Assembly (NCBI RefSeq): GCF_029813835.1
Contig: NZ_JARVKV010000007.1
Span: 62,001 to 126,000, forward strand
Direction of reading: 5' to 3'
Source: Streptomyces sp. DH37
GTDB taxonomy: Bacteria; Actinomycetota; Actinomycetes; Streptomycetales; Streptomycetaceae
Length of the DNA: 64,000 bases
In this document: one piece after another, positions 25,541 to 35,015 of the stretch
Layout of the letters: every line of letters begins with the position of its first letter
How positions within the stretch are numbered: position 1 is the stretch's first letter
Notes under the pieces: model-generated
Seen by the model: only the letters and a program-made list of their open reading frames with translations
Told to the model about the DNA's origin: nothing
The model's database searches: none
Program-made: the position numbers and the translations under genes

Positions 25541-25647
25541 GGGGACCGGATTGCCTGTTCTCAAGCGCACAAACCCAACTCACGTTCGAGTCGGAAGACT
25601 TGGGGCCAGTGGTGCGGCACGCCCCGGATGAGGCGGCCCGTCCGCGG

Positions 25648-25685
25648 CGAAGGCCCCCGCCCGGTGCCGGACGGGGGCCTTCGCG
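25648..25685 (-). terminator. 13-bp perfect hairpin downstream of the Pro/Gly-repeat membrane protein
   Basis: GCGAAGGCCCCCG (25648-25660) pairs exactly with CGGGGGCCTTCGC (25673-25685) around a 12-nt loop, 35 bp past the stop of the minus-strand gene. Confidence 0.8.
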
Positions 25686-25719
25686 GTGTGTCCGTGCCGC
25701 CGGGCACGGTCGCGCGGGA

Positions 25720-26634
25720 TCAGCCGCGCTGGATGCCCGAGGTGTCCTGCAGGACGCCGCGGCGGCCGTCCTGCGTCTGCGCCACCAGCGCCTGACCGCG
25801 CTGCTCCACCGCCAGGTACCAGGTGCCCGGAGCCAGTTCGGCGACCGGGGTGGGGGAGCCGTCCTCGCCGAACAGCGGCCGCGCGACCGGCACGGCGAAC
25901 CAGAACGGCTGGAAGCCCGGGTCGGCCGGAGCGCCGCCCGCCGGAGCCGTCTGCTGCTGCGGCGCGGGCTGGCCGCCGCCGTAGGGCTGGTGCGGCTGGT
26001 GCGGCTGGTGCGGCTGCCCCGGCTGGCCGGGCTGACCCGGCTGCGGGCCGCCCGGGTAGCCGTAGCCGCCCTGCGGCTGACCGGGCTGGCCGGGCTGGCC
26101 CGGCTGGGCGCCGGGGTAGCCGTAGCCGCCCTGCGGGCCCGGACCGTAGGGGTTCGGGGCCTGCGGGGAGGGGGCCGGCAGCAGCGGGGCCTTGAGCGCG
26201 GACACGGTGTTGCCCAGGACGGCGAAGGCCGCCATGAGCAGTCCGCCGATGAGGGTCAGCCAGGCGCCCGCACCCAGTTCGAGAGCGCGGTTGAGGTCCT
26301 GGTCCTCCGGGTCCGGCAGGATGTCGGCGAACATCGACCACAGCGCCGCCCAGCCGACGAAGACCGCCAGCGCGGTGCCCCACTGGTCGAGGCCGAGGCC
26401 GGCCACCTTGCGCTCCCCGGGCATCATCCGTCCGACGGCGATCAGGGCGGCCGCGATCAGAGCGGCGAGCGTCACGGTCGGCAGCAGGGGGAAGAGCGAG
26501 GAGTCCCAGCTGTTGACCGTGCAGTTCTCCGTGCAGTCGTCGGCCTTGAAGAAGGCGAGGAACGAGGCGATGAACAGCAGCACCGCTGCTCCGATAACCG
26601 CGCCATCGCTTCGGGTGAGCGAGCGGATGTTCAC
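25720..26634 (-). CDS. Four-TM membrane protein with PGQ-repeat linker and C-terminal beta domain
   Basis: 304 aa. Four hydrophobic helices in residues 10-165 (VIGAAVLLFIASFLAFF, TVTLAALIAAALIAV, TALAVFVGWAALWSMF, LTLIGGLLMAAFAVLG); a short extracellular loop has two Cys (DDCTENC). Residues about 175-245 are Pro/Gly/Gln/Tyr repeats (GYGYPGAQPGQPGQPGQP, QPHQPHQPHQPYGGG). The last 55 residues form a compact beta-rich segment (PGTWYLAVEQRGQALVAQTQDGRRGVLQD) like a small SH3-type barrel. Similar proteins with DUF5336-like membrane parts are common in Streptomyces; function unknown. Confidence 0.8.
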   Translation of the reverse strand: MNIRSLTRSDGAVIGAAVLLFIASFLAFFKADDCTENCTVNSWDSSLFPLLPTVTLAALIAAALIAVGRMMPGERKVAGLGLDQWGTALAVFVGWAALWSMFADILPDPEDQDLNRALELGAGAWLTLIGGLLMAAFAVLGNTVSALKAPLLPAPSPQAPNPYGPGPQGGYGYPGAQPGQPGQPGQPQGGYGYPGGPQPGQPGQPGQPHQPHQPHQPYGGGQPAPQQQTAPAGGAPADPGFQPFWFAVPVARPLFGEDGSPTPVAELAPGTWYLAVEQRGQALVAQTQDGRRGVLQDTSGIQRG

Positions 26635-26684
26635 GTAATATCCTTAATCGGTTTCGTCATGGTCTGGTCAGACGGGGGCGGGCC

Positions 26685-27665
26685 CTATCGTACGGAAGGA
26701 CGCCCCGCGGAGTCCGGCGGGTTCTCCCTGTCCGTCACGGCCTCTTCACCGTCCCGCCCGCCGTCCCGCTCACCGCGCAGGTAGGCCGTGAGGCCGTCGG
26801 CGATGCCGCGGGCCGCGCGCTCCCGCCAGGCCGGGTCGGTCAGGCGCCGGGCCTCGCGCGGATCACGCATGTTGCCGCACTCCAGGAAGACCTTGGGCAC
26901 CCGCGAGAGGTTCAGCCCGCCCAGGTCGCCGCGGGTGACCAGGCCGGTCTCGGCCGCGGCGCGGCCCAGGTAGCCGGCGGGCTCCGATCCGGTGGCCCCG
27001 GCGAAGGCGTCGGCGATGTGCTCGCCCAGCCGGCGCGAGGGGCCGGTGATCCGCCGGGTGTCGGCGGCGCCCTCCCTCACCCGCGCCGGGAGGATGACGT
27101 GGAAGCCCCGGTGGCCCTCGCCCGATCCGTCGGCGTGCACGGAGACCACCGCGTCGGCCCCCGCCTCGTTCCCGGCCCGCGCGCGCTCGTCGATGCACGG
27201 CCCGTACGGGCGGTCGCCGTCGTGGGTGAACTCCACCTCGGCGCCCCGCCGTTCGAGGATGGCGCGGGCGCGGCGCGCGACGTCCAGGGTGAAGGACGCC
27301 TCCGCGTAGCCGGAGTCCGTGGCCGTGCCGGTGGTGTCGCACTCCTTGCGGTGCGTGCCGACGTCGACCCGGCGCGCGATCTCGCGGGTGTGCCGGTGGT
27401 TGCCCGGATTGTGTCCGGGATCGAGCACCACCACCGTGCCGCGCAGCGGCTCGTCGTCCCCGCCCGGAGCCCCGCTCCCCTCCGGCGACCCGGGACCCCC
27501 GGACTCCGCGGACCCGGTGGGAGGGGCGGTCGGGGAGGACGCCCCGGGAGCGCGGCCGGTGTCCGTCCGCCGCGCCGACTGCCATGCCGACCAGCCCGCC
27601 AGGCAGACGGGGAGCACGATCGCGAGGGCCACGAGAACGGTGGAGAGCCGTCGGCCGGGGGACAT
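26685..27665 (-). CDS. N-acetylmuramoyl-L-alanine amidase (Amidase_3), membrane-tethered
   Basis: 326 aa. N-terminal signal-anchor helix (LSTVLVALAIVLPVCLAGW), a Ser/Pro/Gly spacer, then Amidase_3: VVVLDPGHNPGNH (zinc His), a second zinc ligand Glu in the YAEASFTLD strand region, SVHADG (zinc His), and FLECGNMRDPREA with the catalytic Glu. This is the complete AmiC-like zinc set, so an active wall hydrolase facing outwards is expected. Lies 23 bp from the next minus-strand gene upstream, so co-transcription is possible though functions differ. Confidence 0.9.
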   Translation of the reverse strand: MSPGRRLSTVLVALAIVLPVCLAGWSAWQSARRTDTGRAPGASSPTAPPTGSAESGGPGSPEGSGAPGGDDEPLRGTVVVLDPGHNPGNHRHTREIARRVDVGTHRKECDTTGTATDSGYAEASFTLDVARRARAILERRGAEVEFTHDGDRPYGPCIDERARAGNEAGADAVVSVHADGSGEGHRGFHVILPARVREGAADTRRITGPSRRLGEHIADAFAGATGSEPAGYLGRAAAETGLVTRGDLGGLNLSRVPKVFLECGNMRDPREARRLTDPAWRERAARGIADGLTAYLRGERDGGRDGEEAVTDRENPPDSAGRPSVR

Positions 27666-27688
27666 GACCGGGATCGTAGCCCCGCGCC

Positions 27689-28594
<906 letters not shown>

Positions 28595-28638
28595 TCACGG
28601 CGTCCGGGGCCGGAGGGGCGGCCGGAGCGGGGCGGGCC

Positions 28639-28797
28639 TCAGCCCTCCCGCCGCTCCCCCTGTGCGGGGCGGCGGTGGCGGCCCTGCGCGGGCACGCGGG
28701 CCTCCTCGCCGACGGCGGCCGGGCCGCGGTGCCGGCCGTGGTGCTCGCCGGTCTCGGCGCTCGTCTCGCTGCTCGTCTCGGTCTGGGTGTGGGACAT
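28639..28797 (-). CDS. 52-aa hydrophilic small protein with GRHRxP repeats
   Basis: A short frame with ATG at 28797 and TGA at 28639. The product starts MSHTQTETSSETSAETGEHHG and then repeats a His/Arg motif (HGRHRGPAA, QGRHRRPAQ). No signal or membrane segment; presumably disordered. Composition (Thr/Ser/Glu head, Arg/His tail) is unlike chance frames in this GC-rich DNA, and similar tiny proteins occur in other Streptomyces to my recollection. It lies 61 bp after the stop of the 398-aa gene on the same strand. Function unknown. Confidence 0.6.
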   Translation of the reverse strand: MSHTQTETSSETSAETGEHHGRHRGPAAVGEEARVPAQGRHRRPAQGERREG

Positions 28798-28857
28798 CGC
28801 GGAAATACTCCGTGGATCGAGGTGTCTTCCTCCGTACCCGACCAGATCGTAGTAGTT

Positions 28858-30054
28858 CTACGATCTTCGCTCCGTCCCGGTCCGGGCCAGCGGCGCCTGC
28901 TGGAGCGGCACCGGGGTGAACGCCGCCGCCCGGACCGCGAGCGGACCGCCGGCCCCCGCCCCGCCGCCCGCCCGCGGAGCCCCGGCCTCCGCCGCGGCGC
29001 GCTCCGCGCGCTGCCGGGGCAGCGGCTCGGGCTCCGCGGGCGAGGGGGTGATCCGGGCCAGCCCGCACGGCGTCTGGCCGCCGGTGTACGGCAGCCTCAG
29101 CTCGCCGTCCGCCGTCCACAGGCCCGCGCCGCGCACCCACCCCACCGGGGCGGGCAGATGCCGCAGCCGCCGCTGGGCGGGCCGCCACACCGCCACCCAT
29201 GTGCCGTTCGGCCCGTCCGCGCGCAGCGCCACCGCGCAGCCCTCCGGGGTGAGGGCCTGGCCGGGCTGGATGGCGAACGGGGTCAGCGCGACGCCCGGCG
29301 GGCACAGCGCGTCGGGGAAGCGCACGGGCCGGTGGCTGCCGAGCACGCCCCAGCCCAGCCGCGTCTCGCCCGGCGCGTCGGAGCGCAGGAGCAGCAGCCC
29401 GCTGTCGGGATCGGCCAGCAGCAGCCGGTCGTCGCTGTCGTCGGTGATCTGCAGCAGCGGGGAGACCTCGCCGCCGCGCTCCAGGTCGACGGCGACGGTC
29501 TTGGTGCCGCCCGCCGCGTCGGTGCGGTCCAGCGCCAGCAGCCGCCCCTCGCGGTCCAGCCAGGCGCCCCCCGAGCAGCGGCCGGGCACCTCGGCGACCG
29601 GCTCCGGGCCGTAGGAGCCGCCGTGCACCAGCCACACCGTCGTGCTGTGCTCGCCCGGCGCGAGCGCGTGGACCAGCGGGCCGCGCGGGGCGGGCGGCAG
29701 CAGCCGCAGGCGCCCGCCCCCCACCGAGCCCAGCGGGAGCTCGCCGGTGCACGGGCCGGTGGGGTAGAGCAGCGCGAGGTGGTGGCGGCCGGCGGCCTCG
29801 CGGCAGATCAGCACCCGGCCGTCGGGCAGCGGCAGCACCTCGGTGCCCGGACCCTCCGGCCGGGGCCCCGGCAGCGGGACCGCGTACGGCTCCGGGCCGT
29901 CCAGCGTCCAGCGCTCCGGGGTCCAGCCCCGTCCTCCCCCGGCCGGCGCGAGCCGGGCCGCGTAGGAGCCGTCCGCGGCGATCGTGAAGCCGGAGCCGGA
30001 GTACACCGTTCCTCCGCCCTCACCCCGGGCGGCGTCGACGGCACTGACTGTCAT
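28858..30054 (-). CDS. Hypothetical beta-rich (propeller-like) protein
   Basis: 398 aa from ATG at 30054: GGAGGTGATGGCTCG gives a strong ribosome site, preferred over an ATG at 30126. No signal peptide. The sequence is a series of strand-turn units with repeated GG/DG turns (VLPLPDGRVLICREAAG, GGAWLDREGRLLALDRTD, LLLADPDSGLLLLRSDA, GLWTADGELRLPYTGG), suggesting a WD/NHL-like propeller. The last 60 residues are Ala/Arg-rich. Not recognised beyond that. Divergent from the Nif3 gene. Confidence 0.78.
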   Translation of the reverse strand: MTVSAVDAARGEGGGTVYSGSGFTIAADGSYAARLAPAGGGRGWTPERWTLDGPEPYAVPLPGPRPEGPGTEVLPLPDGRVLICREAAGRHHLALLYPTGPCTGELPLGSVGGGRLRLLPPAPRGPLVHALAPGEHSTTVWLVHGGSYGPEPVAEVPGRCSGGAWLDREGRLLALDRTDAAGGTKTVAVDLERGGEVSPLLQITDDSDDRLLLADPDSGLLLLRSDAPGETRLGWGVLGSHRPVRFPDALCPPGVALTPFAIQPGQALTPEGCAVALRADGPNGTWVAVWRPAQRRLRHLPAPVGWVRGAGLWTADGELRLPYTGGQTPCGLARITPSPAEPEPLPRQRAERAAAEAGAPRAGGGAGAGGPLAVRAAAFTPVPLQQAPLARTGTERRS

Positions 30055-30273
30055 CGAGCCATCACCTCCGGTGACGACGCTAGTTTTCGTACTCCCCTCC
30101 GGGCGGCCCGAGTTGGGTGCCTTCACACGTACGGGGGACGGGAGGCGGGTTCGCCCGGGGAAGCGGCGCCCGATGTGCTGTGTCCGGGCGGAGGGCGGGT
30201 CGCCCGGCCGGGCGGCGGACGGCCGGCCGAGCGGCCCGGCGCGCGGGGCCGCACGGCAGGTAACCTCTCACCC

Positions 30274-31155
30274 GTGCCCGCACTCTCCGATGTCATCGCC
30301 GCGCTCGACGAACTGTGGCCCCCCGAGCGGGCCGAGCAGTGGGACGCCGTCGGAACGGTCTGCGGAGACCCCGGCGCCGAGGTGAGCCGGGTGCTGATCG
30401 CCGTCGACCCGGTGCGGGAGACCGCCGAGGAGGCGGTGCGGCTCGGCGCCGGGCTGCTGCTGACCCACCACCCCCTCTACCTGCGCGGCACCACCACGGT
30501 CTCGGCCGGCACCTTCAAGGGCCGCGTCGTGCACGACCTGATCCGGGCCGGCGTCGCCCTGCACGTCGCGCACACCAACGCCGACCGCGCCGACCCCGGC
30601 GTCTCCGACGCCCTCGCCGAGGCCCTCGGCCTGCGGATCACCGGCCCGCTGGCGCCCGACCCCGCCGATCCGTCCGGCCGCCGCGGCCTGGGCCGGATCT
30701 GCGAGCTGGACGCCCCCGAGCCGCTGGCCCGCTTCGCCGAGCGGGTGGCCGCGCGGCTGCCCGCCACCGCGCAGGGCGTACGGGCGGCGGGCGACCCCGA
30801 CCGCCCGGTCCGCACCGTCGCGGTCTGCGGCGGCTCCGGCGACAGCCTCCTCGACCGGGTGCGGGCGGCCGGCGCCGACGCGTACGTCACCGCCGACCTG
30901 CGCCACCACCCGGCCTCCGAGGCCGTGCAGCGCGGAGCCCTCGACGGGGGACCGGCGCTGGTGGACGCCGCGCACTGGGCCACCGAGTGGCCCTGGTGCG
31001 AGCAGGCCGCCGCCCAGCTCGACGCGGTGTCCGAGCGGCACGGCTGGGGACTGCGCGTCCACGTCTCCCGCACGGTCACCGACCCCTGGACCGTCCACGC
31101 GGCGTCCGCCCCCGCGGAGGGCGCCCCCACCACCATCACAGGAGCCCCCAACTGA
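30274..31155 (+). CDS. Nif3-like dinuclear-metal hexameric protein (GTP cyclohydrolase I type 2 / NIF3)
   Basis: 293 aa from GTG at 30274. Metal ligands of the Nif3 fold are visible: LLTHHPLY (two His), HTNAD, and the C-terminal DAAHWATEWP with His and Glu. An inserted PII-like domain occupies the middle (about 125-215), as in longer bacterial forms. Biochemical role unsettled in the literature. No Shine-Dalgarno; TAACCT lies 13 bases before the GTG, so a leaderless transcript is plausible. It starts a three-gene run (Nif3, zinc ribbon, RNase H/phosphatase) with overlapping ends. Confidence 0.9.
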   Translation: MPALSDVIAALDELWPPERAEQWDAVGTVCGDPGAEVSRVLIAVDPVRETAEEAVRLGAGLLLTHHPLYLRGTTTVSAGTFKGRVVHDLIRAGVALHVAHTNADRADPGVSDALAEALGLRITGPLAPDPADPSGRRGLGRICELDAPEPLARFAERVAARLPATAQGVRAAGDPDRPVRTVAVCGGSGDSLLDRVRAAGADAYVTADLRHHPASEAVQRGALDGGPALVDAAHWATEWPWCEQAAAQLDAVSERHGWGLRVHVSRTVTDPWTVHAASAPAEGAPTTITGAPN

Positions 31156-31895
31156 ACGCCGAGCCCGCCGACCAGATCCGCCTCCTCGACCTCCAGGCCC
31201 TCGACGTCCGGCTCACCCAGCTCGCCCACCGGCGCAGGAACCTGCCGGAGCACGCCGAGATCGAGGGACTGAACGCCGACCTCTCCCAGGTGCGCGACCT
31301 GCTGGTCGCCGCCCGGACCGAGGAGAGCGACACCGCCCGCGAGCAGACCAAGGCGGAGCAGGACGTCGACCAGGTGCGCAAGCGCGCCGCGCGCGACCAG
31401 CAGCGCCTGGACTCCGGCGCGGTCACCTCGCCGAAGGACCTGGAGAACCTCCAGCGGGAGATCGCCTCCCTCTCCCGGCGCCAGAGCGACCTGGAGGACA
31501 TCGTGCTGGAGATCATGGAGCGCCGCGAGTCCGCCCAGGAGCGCTCGGCCGAGCTGGCCCAGCGGACCGACTCCGTCCAGGCCAGGATCGACGACGCGGT
31601 GGCGCGGCGCGACGCGGTGCTGGCGGAGATCGACGCCGAGGCCGCCGCGGTCACCAAGGAGCGCCAGATCGTGGCCTCCTCGATCCCGGCCGACCTGATC
31701 AAGCTCTACGACAAGCTGCGCGAGCAGCAGGGCGGCGTCGGCGCGGCCCGCCTCTTCCAGCGGCGCTGCGAGGGCTGCCGCCTGGAGCTGAACATCACCG
31801 AGCTGAACGAGATCCGCCAGGCCCCGGCCGACGCGGTGGTGCGCTGCGAGAACTGCCGCCGGATCCTGGTCCGCACCCCCGAGTCGGGACTGTGA
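31152..31895 (+). CDS. Zinc-ribbon (C4-type) coiled-coil protein, apparent CTG start
   Basis: 247 aa. The N-terminal two-thirds are an antiparallel coiled coil (QIRLLDLQALDVRLTQLAHRR, DLENLQREIASLSRRQSDLE), ending in a C4 zinc ribbon CEGCRLEL ... CENC. Members are thought to act in nucleic-acid or chaperone-type contexts; function unproven. The family start NAEP-ADQIRLLDLQ is preceded only by CTG at 31152, which overlaps the Nif3 TGA (CTGA) with AGGAG 7 bases upstream; no ATG/GTG/TTG lies in-frame nearby. The next gene overlaps by 4 bp. Confidence 0.88.
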   Translation: MNAEPADQIRLLDLQALDVRLTQLAHRRRNLPEHAEIEGLNADLSQVRDLLVAARTEESDTAREQTKAEQDVDQVRKRAARDQQRLDSGAVTSPKDLENLQREIASLSRRQSDLEDIVLEIMERRESAQERSAELAQRTDSVQARIDDAVARRDAVLAEIDAEAAAVTKERQIVASSIPADLIKLYDKLREQQGGVGAARLFQRRCEGCRLELNITELNEIRQAPADAVVRCENCRRILVRTPESGL

Positions 31896-33229
31896 CGCAG
31901 CACCGGCCGGGGGCCCGCAGGACCTTCGTCGTGGAGGCCGACGGCGGTTCCCGCGGCAACCCGGGCCCGGCCGGCTACGGCGCGGTGGTCCGCGACGCCG
32001 AGACCGGGCAGACGCTGTCGGAGGCGGCCGAGTACATCGGCACCGCCACCAACAACGTCGCCGAGTACCGGGGCCTGATCGCCGGGCTGCGCGCGGCCCG
32101 CGCGCTCGACCCGGAGGCCGCGGTGCGCGTCCGGATGGACTCCAAGCTCGTCGTCGAGCAGATGTCGGGCCGCTGGAAGATCAAGCATCCCGACATGCGG
32201 CCCCTGGCGCTGGAGGCCGGGTCCGTCTTCCCGCCGGACGCGGTCACCTACCAGTGGATCCCGCGCGAGGAGAACCGGCACGCCGACCGGCTGGCGAACG
32301 AGGCCATGGACGCGGGCCGCCGCGGCGAGGCGTGGCGGCCGTCCGACTCGACCGCGGAACTCGCCGCCCGGGACGAGGCCGGGGCCGCCCCCGGGGCGCC
32401 CGGCGAATCCCCGGCCCGGACCGCCCACGCGGTGGACGCCAGGGCGGCGGCCCGGGCCGCCGTGCGCCAGTCGCGGCGCGGCGGCGCCTACGGGTCCCGC
32501 GAGGCGGACCGGGCCCGGCTCGAGGGCACGACGGATCCCACGGCTCCGGGCAGCGCCCTGGGCACCGCCCTGGGCACGCCCCCCATGGGCTGGGGCGCCG
32601 CCGACATGGGCACCCCCACCACCCTCGTCCTGCTGCGCCACGGCGAGACCCCGCTCACCCCGTCCAAGCGGTTCTCCGGCAGCGGCGGCACCGACCCGGA
32701 GCTGTCGGCCGCCGGACTGCGCCAGGCCGAGGCGGCGGCCGCCGCGCTCGCGGCGCGCGGCACCGTCCAGGACGTGGTCAGCTCGCCGCTCACGCGCTGC
32801 CGCCAGACCGCACGGGTGGTGGCCGACCGGCTCGGCCTGGGGTTCGAGATCGACGAGGACCTGCGCGAGGCCGACTTCGGCGCCTGGGAGGGGCTGACCT
32901 TCGCCGAGGTGCGCGAGCGCCACCCGGACGACCTGGACGCCTGGCTCGCCTCGTCCGAGGCCGCGCCCACCGGCGGCGAGTCCTTCGCCTCCGTCATCCG
33001 CCGCGTCGAGGCCGCCCGCGACCGGATCCTGGCCCGGTACGCCGGCCGGACCGTGCTGCTGGTCACCCACGTCACACCGGTCAAGGTGCTGGCGTGCACG
33101 GCGCTGGGCGCACCGCCCGAGGCGCTGTTCCGCATGGAGCTGTCGGCCGCCTCCCTGTCGGCCGTGGCGTACTACGCGGACGGCAACGCCTCGCTGCGCC
33201 TGCTCAACGACACGGCCCACCTGCGCTGA
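31892..33229 (+). CDS. Bifunctional RNase H / histidine (acid) phosphatase
   Basis: 445 aa from GTG at 31892 (GTGA overlap). Residues about 10-145: RNase HI with VEADGGSRGNPGPAGYG, NVAEYRGL, RMDSKLVVEQM and ENRHADRLAN, giving the D-E-D-D catalytic set. A 90-residue Ala/Gly linker follows, then a histidine phosphatase (about 235-440) with LLRHGETPLT, SSPLTRCRQTA and VTHVTPVK. The fusion is well known in actinobacteria (Rv2228c/SCO2299 type); it removes RNA from hybrids, and the phosphatase part acts in CobC-like alpha-ribazole phosphate hydrolysis in mycobacteria. Confidence 0.93.
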   Translation: MTQHRPGARRTFVVEADGGSRGNPGPAGYGAVVRDAETGQTLSEAAEYIGTATNNVAEYRGLIAGLRAARALDPEAAVRVRMDSKLVVEQMSGRWKIKHPDMRPLALEAGSVFPPDAVTYQWIPREENRHADRLANEAMDAGRRGEAWRPSDSTAELAARDEAGAAPGAPGESPARTAHAVDARAAARAAVRQSRRGGAYGSREADRARLEGTTDPTAPGSALGTALGTPPMGWGAADMGTPTTLVLLRHGETPLTPSKRFSGSGGTDPELSAAGLRQAEAAAAALAARGTVQDVVSSPLTRCRQTARVVADRLGLGFEIDEDLREADFGAWEGLTFAEVRERHPDDLDAWLASSEAAPTGGESFASVIRRVEAARDRILARYAGRTVLLVTHVTPVKVLACTALGAPPEALFRMELSAASLSAVAYYADGNASLRLLNDTAHLR

Positions 33230-33935
33230 CACCCGCGTCCGTGCCCGCGACCGCCGCGGCGCCCAGCCGGGCGGCCTCGCGGGCCAGGCGCTCGATCCGG
33301 TCCCAGTCCCGCGCCCGCACCGCGTCCGGCGGCAGCATCCAACTGCCGCCCACGCAGGCGACGTTGGGCAGCGCGAGGTAGTCCGCCGCCGAGTCCGGGC
33401 CGATGCCGCCCGTCGGGCAGAAGCGGGCCCGGGGCAGCGGCGAGGCCAGCGCCTCCAGGTACGCCGGGCCGCCCGCCGCGCGGGCCGGGAAGAACTTCAT
33501 CTCCGTCACGCCGCGCTCCAGCAGCGCCATGGCCTCCGAGGCGGTCGAGACCCCCGGCAGGAGGGGCACGCCCACCTCCCGCGCCGCCGCCAGCAGCCGG
33601 TCCGTGCACCCCGGGCTGACCAGGAAGCGGGCGCCGGCGTCCCGTGCCGCCGCCGCCTGCTCCGGGGTGAGCACCGTGCCCGCGCCGACCACGGCCCCGG
33701 GCACCTCCGCCGTGATCCGGCGGACGGCCTCCACCGCGCCCTCCGTCCGCAGGGTGATCTCGACCGCGGACAGCCCGCCCGCCACCAGCGCCCGCGCCAG
33801 GGGCACGGCGGCCCCGGGGCCGTGGTCCCGGTCGTCGTCGAGGACGACGACCGGCAGTACCGGGCCCAGGGCGAGCACGGACGGCACGGGTGCGGGCGGT
33901 GCGGGCGGTACGGGCGGTACGGGCGCGGCTGTCAT
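33204..33935 (-). CDS. eda: 2-keto-3-deoxy-6-phosphogluconate / 4-hydroxy-2-oxoglutarate aldolase
   Basis: 243 aa TIM-barrel aldolase: VVLDDDRDHGPGAAVPLARALVAGGLSAVEITLRT (Glu of the active site), GAGTVLTPEQ, FLVSPGCTD, and the Schiff-base Lys in VTEMKFFPA, then CPTGGIGPDS. It would cleave KDPG to pyruvate and glyceraldehyde-3-phosphate or act on related keto acids. Two in-frame ATGs compete (33944 and 33935); 33935 has AGGATGG upstream. The 3' end runs 26 bp into the end of the convergent RNase H/phosphatase gene. Confidence 0.88.
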   Translation of the reverse strand: MTAAPVPPVPPAPPAPVPSVLALGPVLPVVVLDDDRDHGPGAAVPLARALVAGGLSAVEITLRTEGAVEAVRRITAEVPGAVVGAGTVLTPEQAAAARDAGARFLVSPGCTDRLLAAAREVGVPLLPGVSTASEAMALLERGVTEMKFFPARAAGGPAYLEALASPLPRARFCPTGGIGPDSAADYLALPNVACVGGSWMLPPDAVRARDWDRIERLAREAARLGAAAVAGTDAGVSAGGPCR

Positions 33936-34069
33936 GGCGGCCATCCTGCCCACCCCGCTCACCTGCCGCAACGGCCGTTGCGCACCGTGCAATCCGCCGG
34001 GCTCGCGGACCGGGGCGGCCCGGAGTGGCGCGAAGCGGCCGGGATCGGCCCGGATCGGCCCGGCCCGGC

Positions 34070-34867
34070 TCACAGCTCGGTGACCACCACGTCCAGCCGC
34101 CACGGCGTCCCGCCCTTCGCCGGGGGCTCCACCTCCACCGCGTACCCCAGGCCGCGCAGCACCTCCGCCAGCTCCGCCGGACCGTCCGGTTCCGTGCCCT
34201 CCCGCAGCAGCGCGCGGACGATCCGGCCCTTGGTGGCCTTGTTGAAGTGGCTGACCACCGACCGCTTCTCCACGCCGCCGACGACCTTCGACTGCAGCAC
34301 CCGCACCGTCGCCGTCCGCCCGGCGAGCTCTCCGCCCGGCTTCCACATCGCCCCGTACGCCGCCGACCGCAGGTCCAGCACCAGCCCGTCGCCGGCCGCC
34401 TCGGGCAGCACCGACCCCAGCGGCTCCCGCCAGTACCGGCCCAGGGGGCCCAGCCCCGGCAGCCTCACCCCGCCCGAGCAGCGGTAGGAGGGGATGCGGT
34501 CGCCGATCCGCACCGCGCCCCACAGCCCCGAGAACACCAGCAGCCACCGCTCGGCCCGCTCCCGCGCCGCCGCGTCCAGGGTGGCCAGGTCCAGCGCGTC
34601 GTAGAGCACTCCGGTGTAGACCTCGCCCGCCGGACGCGTCGGGGCCTCCCGCAGCGCGGCGTTCCTCGCCACCTCGCCGCGCAGCCCCTCGCTCAGCCCG
34701 AGCACCTCGCGCGCCTTGTCCTCGTCGGCCGAGCAGAGTTCCACCAGCTCCGCCAGCACCGCCTCCCGCGCCGCCGCCAGCCCCGGCAGCGACAGCGCCC
34801 CCGGGTCCAGCGCGGGGCCGGACGCCCCGGCGGCCTTGCCCTCGGACGGTGGCAGCAGTACGAGCAC
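34070..34867 (-). CDS. yaaA: Peroxide stress protein YaaA (DUF328)
   Basis: 265 aa from GTG at 34867 with GAGGAGGACC directly upstream. LLPPSEGKA at the N-terminus and HFNKATKGR near residue 215 are the YaaA/UPF0246 signatures; the protein has full family length. In E. coli YaaA limits free iron and DNA damage during peroxide stress and binds DNA. Monocistronic here, 68 bp from the aldolase gene's 5' side. Confidence 0.92.
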   Translation of the reverse strand: MLVLLPPSEGKAAGASGPALDPGALSLPGLAAAREAVLAELVELCSADEDKAREVLGLSEGLRGEVARNAALREAPTRPAGEVYTGVLYDALDLATLDAAARERAERWLLVFSGLWGAVRIGDRIPSYRCSGGVRLPGLGPLGRYWREPLGSVLPEAAGDGLVLDLRSAAYGAMWKPGGELAGRTATVRVLQSKVVGGVEKRSVVSHFNKATKGRIVRALLREGTEPDGPAELAEVLRGLGYAVEVEPPAKGGTPWRLDVVVTEL

Positions 34868-35015
34868 GGTGGTCCTCCTCGCTTGCGGATCCCGCGACCC
34901 GGCGGAGCGTGCGCTTCCGCCCGGCGCACCAGCAGGGTATGCCGTCCCGCCGGGCCGGCCCCTTCCGGCCGCCGCGTGAGGCATCGGCCGCCGCGGGCGC
35001 GGTACCCGGCCGGGC

